Assembly (NCBI RefSeq): GCF_029633865.1
Contig: NC_079216.1
Coordinates: 16,652,505 to 16,716,504, forward strand
Direction of reading: 5' to 3'
DNA from: Lampris incognitus
Lineage: Eukaryota; Chordata; Actinopteri; Lampriformes; Lampridae
DNA: 64,000 nucleotides
The notes beneath the pieces are model-generated. The model was not told the DNA's origin, ran no database searches, and worked only from the letters and a program-made list of their open reading frames with translations. Of this stretch, positions 57,828 to 64,000 are shown piece by piece. The translations under genes and the position numbers were made by a program. The first letter of the stretch is position 1. Each line of letters opens with the position of its first letter.

Positions 57828-58735
57828 GTGTATTTAAGGAAAATAATGAATTACACTGCTGCATCACTAGCACAACACGTTTTCACACAAGCACTCAACG
57901 CGAGAGGTGGACGGCACACTGTATTTTGTTGCTGGTCACGTTCAGCATTGTACATTCCTGTGACGAACACAAGCCGACTCCGTCCCTCTCCCGAAGACAG
58001 CGTTGCAACTGCATCGACACACAGCCAATGCTTAGACCTTTACACCACCGCAGACCCGAGGTATGGTATCTTAAGTACCGCTGCCTTAAAACTGCTGGGA
58101 ACAATGCCAGTATTAAGTGATGAATCAACAATGTCTAGCATAGTAGGTCCCAGAAAGGCGAGAGGTCTTTAAAAAGTTTTGCAAGTAGGCAAGTAGTTGG
58201 TTTAGAAGCTGACACAAGCTTAGTCAAAGTGTCAAGACAGATAGTCTCAAAAGCTATTGTAGAGTCTAAGCTGACACTTTAAGCCACTGAGGTGTTGCAC
58301 CACAGATAGCGTAATTGAAGCATTTATTACCGTGTCTGGTGAATCATGAGACAAATTTGCCAGTTGAACATTCCGTCCATTTATTGTTAGTGTCCATTAA
58401 ACTCGAACGTATTTGCATGACAAACAAACTAATATCCAGAACCACAAGTAATGACTGCAGCAACATACTGCCTCAGCATGTGTCTTTGGGTGTGTGTGGT
58501 CAAAAACTGTTAACCTTCCGGGCAGAACACCTGACCAGACAAAGATTGGTTCCTATTTTTACAATTGAGTGCTAATTGGCTCCTACACACCGGCCCCTAA
58601 TTGTTAGTGGCAGACAGACACTAATATTCAATACAAGACAATAGAGGAGCCAAATCTGAAAACCTCAATTACCATACATGGAAATACAATTAACAAAGTT
58701 CAATCTACACCTCTTGTACTAAACAAAGATTAGTT
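57828..58735. other. intergenic, no gene recognised
   Basis: No supported coding frame. It may include the 3' LTR of the BEL/Pao fragment that follows, but no boundary was identified. Confidence 0.35.
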
Positions 58736-58739
58736 ACAG

Positions 58740-60200
58740 ATCTCTCAATATTATTATTTTTGGTCTGTAGCTTGACAAAACGCACCAGGCCCTTTTTCTG
58801 TCAGGAAAAAACTTCCAAAACTTTGCCGAGAGGCCAGGAACCACATGGTTCCTGAAGAATCCATGATGGCTACAACATCTCCTGTAACTAAGCTCCTTTT
58901 CCTTTAGTTCCACTTTTGCCTCTCTTGCAGCAACGGCAGGTATTCCCAGACCCATTGCTTCCAAAACAAATCAGAGATGTATGGAGCTTGTCTCCATCGA
59001 CGTTTCACATACATGTCAGCGGGTTCAAAAAGTCCAGATTCCAAAGCTAGTTCTCCCATTAACAGAAGAAGATGATTGGGCATGAGAGGTTCCAAATCAT
59101 TTGGATTATCAAACAACTTGGTTATTGGATGATCATTAAGAATGGCTTCTACTTCACACATAACTGTGTGAAGTCCATCATCGTCCAACATCTGTTGGTG
59201 CAAGATTGAATTGAGAATGTGCTTTACTATGTGAATAATGTGCTCCCAAACACCACCATGAGATCCTGCTGGTGGATTGAAACTCCATTCAACTCCAGCT
59301 GGAATAAGAGCACCTTGAATCTGCTCATGATTTAATGCAGTGAGAGCCTCTCTCAGTTCTCTTTCTGCGTCTACGAAGTTGGTTCCATTCTCTGACTTGA
59401 TATGGATAGCCTGACCTCTCCTGCTGATAAACTGGTGTAAAGCATTTATGCGTGCATCAGTCTCCAGCGAGTTTGCCATCCCCAAATGAACTGCTCTACT
59501 CACCAAGCAAGTAAATATCACACCGTAACGTTTGCTGCCTTTCTTTATTTCCACAGGTCTGAAATAGTCCACTCCAGCACTGGTAAAATTGAGGTAGATC
59601 TGGGATAGATCTCTCCTTTGGAAGATCTGCCATCTTTTGCTCCATAGCTCTTCCATTATAGCATCTGCAAAAGATGCATTCAGATGTGATCTTCCTTACA
59701 GCCGAGTTGGCGTTGGTTATCCAATACTTCCTCCTCAGTGCAGACAGTGTATGGTTTTGACCACTGTGACCTAATAGTTGATGAATGTATTTGAGGATAA
59801 GCATGGAAATATACTGATCTTTGGAGAGGATGAGTGGATGTTTTACGTTCAAAGGCATTGCTCCCTTACTTAATCTCCCTCCAACAATTAGAAGTCTGTC
59901 TTCCCAAACCAGATCCAGCTTGTAAATGGAACTTTGTCTGCTTACTGTTCCCTTTTCAGACAACAGGGAGGATATTTCGCCCTGAAACCTTTGCTGCTGA
60001 CAATAGCGAATGATAGCCAACTCTGCTTCCAACAGATCTTTCGGCGCCAAGATGTTACTCCTCAGTGTAATTGTGGCTTTTAGTCTTTCCACTTGACCAG
60101 CCTATGCATTTCCAGAGGCCTTCAAACGCTTTCTCCAACAACTGAGCTCCAACAATATTATTTTCAGCCTGAGAAACCAGGCCACTGACACATTGAGCCT
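58740..60200 (-). pseudogene. BEL/Pao retrotransposon integrase region
   Basis: 60092-59496 carries the integrase zinc finger (HQLLGHSGQNHTL, then CIFC). 59656-58904 carries the core (SAGVDYFRP, VIFTCLVSRAVHLG, IKSENGTNFVDAE, GSHGGVWEHII) and the typical BEL/Pao C-terminal YISDLFWKQWVWEYLPLLQE. The frames shift near 59600 and again near 58900. The second catalytic aspartate reads glutamate (SEN for SDN). Protease and reverse transcriptase are absent. Confidence 0.88.
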
Positions 60201-60299
60201 CTTCCAGTCTGAGAAGTACATCATGAGATGGTCAGTGACATTAAGTGAATTGTTAACAATGAAATTCACAGAGATGCCCTTTCAGACCTCTGGATCATC

Positions 60300-60525
60300 A
60301 GAGTCCACAATGACATCACTGTCATAGTGGACTCTCGCACGTCCCTGTTGATGACTCTGCACATATCCTTCTTGGTGACTTCAACATCCACACAAACAAG
60401 CTAGATCCTCTTTTCTCTTTCCTCTCCTCCTTTGACCTCCACTTCTCACCCTCTCCTCCTACCCACGAGGTCGGCAACCAGCTGGACCTTATCTTTACTA
60501 GACACTGTCCTATTTCCAATCTCTG
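60300..60525 (+). pseudogene. L2-like LINE endonuclease end, left of an LTR insertion
   Basis: It encodes HILLGDFNIHTNKLDPLFSF and THEVGNQLDLIFTRHCPISN, the last motifs of an APE endonuclease. It continues on the other side of the insertion at 62157. Confidence 0.85.
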
Positions 60526-62156
60526 TGTAACACCCGTCCCATATTTATCTAAATAAAATCTGCAGTCTATTACTAATATGGGCGGGCCCGGGGTTATGAT
60601 CTAAATAAATGGCACTCTTACCTTATCAACTGGTTACCAAAGTGTCCTAATGCTGTAAATGAACTGTAAATATTGGCGGTGCCTCCATGACTAAAAGGAA
60701 GTAACATGAATTAAGACTTCCTGTTTACCTTATGAATTATATGAATTATCTATTTTCTAAATATGTGACACAACACGTTTAACTTAAGATGTACCAAAAT
60801 ATAGACATTTATTTAACAAGCAATATGAAATGAAATGAGGATTGTCTATTATAGACAATGATAATATAGATATGAAATCACAATAGTAGGGTTTGTATGT
60901 AAACACAATGTATGGCTTTAAGCCATGTAGGTTCAAAACCTAGAAAAATAATAAAGCGGAGTCTCCAATTAGACTCTGTTACCAACTTTCAACAACACAA
61001 AATAATAAAGTGGGCCCACACACTCGCACACACACTCACACGATGCAACGACACAGTCCAACTTTTACCCAGCATGTTACGGGTACGTTGCAGGCCTGAA
61101 ATGTAGCTTGGGAGCGGTGGGGCCTACAAACTGTTATGGCCACTTCGCTTGGTCACTGCCAAGTATAAACAAAATGCACGTGCAGGAATGGAGGTTTGTA
61201 CCCACGAGTCCCCGCGGCAGGGGAGAGGGGGAGAGGGGCAACGATGGTGGGAATCAGGGTAACCGCTCGCACCAGAGGATGAGAGAGAACAAAGGCCACG
61301 TTGAGGAAACAGCAGGGCAGTCCAAGGTAGCACGGCAGCCGGGAGAACGTTTCAATGTTGTCCACGGAGGTCTTCCCTGTTCACCGTTCACCTTGTCCGA
61401 CTCCTTTTGAATAAAATAGATAGCTAAGCTACCAAGTCCCGATACTATCCCGGTTTGAGCTAGTAACAACTGGTCTCAGGCAGCCAACATACAGAAGCAA
61501 TACACACAGCTAACGTTGCTATGCTAGGCTAATCGCGGCTAGCGCTTAGCTAAAAACATACATTTCTTAACTATAACGAGTAGTCATAGCAAATAATACA
61601 GGATATAAACTGCATAGTTACCTTTAGTAGAAACAATATACACAAACACATGATGAAATTAACTGGTTGTCAATCCCCAGACGGTCTGCATACAAAGTTC
61701 ACGATAAATGTAAAAAATGACAGATTCACTCTATCGTGTCCAGCTGCTGTCTGTCACTGTCACCCACGAAACAAAGTATTGGGGCCGCAAGCCCCACCCC
61801 TTTCCTCTAAATACACTATCAGATTGGTTAATAATTTAGGATACACGAATTACATTAAAGGAAAAGAATGAATGACATTTGGATTAAATCAGGTTAGGTT
61901 GTTAAATTTAACAACACGTGCTGGACCATGTGTAATTCAAATAAACTATGCTCAAATATGAATTTATGACATATGAGCAAAAACCTTGTAAATAGTAAAA
62001 CACACATTACTATTCAATATTGTGAAACTCTATGAAATGACTTTTTAATACTATTTATATGATCTTAACCTCTCTTAAATGAATTTATTTTCCCAATAAT
62101 ATGACATTATTTATTCTCTGCATTTTCAAAGCCTGATATATTTAACCAGGGCTACA
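60526..62156. mobile_element. solo LTR, 1631 bp, inside a LINE
   Basis: Ends are TGTAAC...GCTACA with a 4-bp TCTG duplication (60522-60525 and 62157-62160). The LINE endonuclease and downstream coding resume exactly at these points. No polymerase frame is inside. Orientation was not resolved. Confidence 0.75.
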
Positions 62157-64000
62157 TCTGTTACTCCCCCCCAGCTCTCTGACCACTATTTCATGTCCTC
62201 CTCTCTCCCTCTCTTCACCCCCCTCAGCCCCTTCCCCTACCCACATGGTTTCCACCCGTAGATACCTCCGCTCTCTCTCCGCCACTGATCTTTTCTCACC
62301 ACCCGGTTAGTGCTGTTTGCACTATCCCACCCTCTGCATCCTCCCTCACCTCTCCATGTCCCACCCTATCCCACCTCGCTCCCCTCTCCCCCGACGAGGT
62401 TCTAAACCTCATCACATCCAGTCCCCCCACCACATGCTCCCTTGACCTGGTCCCCTCCCCTCTTCTTTAGCCTATAGCACCTGAACTCCTTCTCTATCTA
62501 ACCCACCTCATCAACACCTCCCTCCAGGCAGGATGCTTTCCATCTGCCTTCAAGACTGCTAGAGTCACCCCCCCTTCTCAAGAAACCATCACTTACCCCC
62601 TCTGACGTCAAAAACTACAGACCGGTTTCCCTTCTACCCTTTCTATCCAAAACTTCCGAACGTGCAGTCTTTAACCAACTTTTTTTGTACCTCCACCAGA
62701 ACAACATCCTGGACCCCAATCAGTCTGGGTTCAGGGTGGGTCACTCGACAGAGACGGCCCTCCCTGCAGTGACAAAATCGCTGCACTCTGCGAGAGCAAA
62801 CTCTCTCTCCTCTGTCCTGATATTCCTGGACCTGTCAGCTACGTTCGACACAGTGAACCACCAGATCCTCTTCTCTACCCTCGAGGGGCTGGGTGTCACA
62901 GACTCTGCACTCTCAATGTGTGCAACCTACCGGACAGGTCGCTCCTACCAGGTGACATGGAGGGGATCTGTGTTGGGGCCTCGCAGACTGACTACAGGCA
63001 TTCCACAGGGTTCGGTTTTGGATCCTCTCCTTTTCTCCCTGTACATGACATCCCTGGGTTCTGTTATTCGCTCACATGACTTCTCTTACCATTGTTATGC
63101 CGATGACACCCAGCTGATCTTGTCCTTCCCTCACTCTGACACACAAGTAGAGACACGCATTGCTGCGTGCTTGGGCATCTCAGAGTGCACGGCGACACAC
63201 CACCTGAAGCTCAATCTGGACGAGACAAAGCTTATGTTCCTCCCGGGGATAGGCTGCCCGCACCGAGACCTGGCCATCACCATTGACAACACCATGGTGA
63301 CGCCAACTCGGACTATGAGGAATCTGGGTGTTATCCTGGATGGCCAAATGTCGTTTGCTGAAAACGTTGCATCGGTTGCTCGCTCCTGCAGATTTCTCCT
63401 CTATAACAACAGGAGGATTCGCCCATTCCTCACCGACGAGATGGCACAGGTGCTCATCCAGGCTCTGGTCATCTCCCGGCTGGACTACGGCAACTCCCTC
63501 CTTGCTGGCACCCCGGCGTCGGCCATCAGACCTCTGGAGCTTGTTCAGAAAGTTGCAGCTCGTCTGGTGTTCAACCGCCCTAAGTTCTCCCACACAACTC
63601 CCCTTCTCATGTCCCTACGCTAGCTCCCAGTAGCTGCTCGCATCCAGTTTAAGACTCTGGTGCTAGACTACAGGGCAGTGAAAGGTACAGCTCCTTCCTA
63701 TCTCCAGGCCATGGTCAAGCCCTACACCCTCGCCCGACCACTTCGCTCTGCTACCTCAGGACGCCTGGTTGCCCCGTCGCTCAGAGGCCCTTGCTGCCGA
63801 TCGACCCGGTCATGGCTCTTTTCTGTACTGGCCCCACAGTGGTGGAATGAACTCCCCACTGATGTTAGGACAGCGGAGTCGCTGCCCACCTTTCGGCGCA
63901 GGTTGAAAACTAACCTCTTTAAGAACTACTACCCTGTTACTTGTTCTTAGCACTTATTGTATTCACTCATTAAAACAAAAACAAAAAAATCTCTTTCTTG
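62157..64000 (+). pseudogene. L2-like LINE ORF2, reverse transcriptase to 3' end
   Basis: 62580-62690 (KNYRPVSLLPFLSKTSERAV) leads into the open frame 62685-63623. That frame has NQSGFRVGHSTETAL, LIFLDLSATFDTVNHQIL, TGIPQGSVLDPLLFSLYM, the intact active site CYADDTQLILSF and SRLDYGNSLLAGTP. A TAG at 63621 interrupts it, and the end (APQWWNELPTDVRTAESLP) follows in 63660-63950. An A-rich end starts at 63972. Upstream of 62580 the frame is broken several times. Confidence 0.9.

Noticed and set aside
61108..61410. A 100-residue gene in the GC-rich block
   Set aside because: It lies inside the 1631-bp solo LTR and shows no recognisable domain or splice context.

Overview
The window is vertebrate, almost certainly teleost, nuclear DNA. 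It has one host gene split into short exons with GT/AG introns. Around it is a dense, nested layer of fish-type mobile elements: Ty3/Gypsy and BEL/Pao LTR elements, L2-like LINEs, tRNA-derived SINEs, Tc1/mariner, THAP-type and hAT-type DNA elements, solo LTRs, long CA microsatellites and a minisatellite. No bacterial genes, operons or CRISPR arrays are present.

Host gene: mlkl (mixed lineage kinase domain-like, the necroptosis executioner pseudokinase) lies on the minus strand from 54193 down to 17558. I joined ten coding exons by eye with consistent phases. They total 1416 coding bases, a 471-residue protein with an N-terminal four-helix-bundle region, a helical linker and a C-terminal pseudokinase domain. 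Exon pairs 1-2, 3-4 and 7-9 are compact; the other introns, up to 17.6 kb, are filled with transposons.

Layout: 1-4195 is the 5' part of a Gypsy element (minus) with an unbroken gag-pol frame running off the window. 4870-9961 is a decayed second Gypsy element (minus), next to a broken THAP-type transposon (10051-11096). 12.4-15.5 kb holds SINEs and CA arrays. 17.2-19.8 kb holds the last four mlkl exons, with a hAT-type foldback element just downstream. The largest mlkl intron (19729-37304) contains SINEs, a Tc1-like transposon with one nonsense codon plus a truncated copy of its left end, a Gypsy gag fragment interrupted by a SINE, and a complete, young Gypsy element (27370-35057, plus strand) with matching LTRs and target duplication. 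Intron 5 holds a miniature LTR element with a tRNA-like segment in its LTR, a LINE fragment and another Gypsy fragment. Intron 2 holds LINE pieces and a 1.3-kb solo LTR. Upstream of mlkl are an inverted repeat, a 14-bp minisatellite, a BEL/Pao integrase region, and an L2-like LINE split by a 1.6-kb solo LTR.

The mobile genes do not work with mlkl. The interaction visible in the sequence is structural: transposons expand the introns, and a hairpin-forming element sits next to the mlkl 3' end. Identities come from motif and family recognition by eye; no database search was run.
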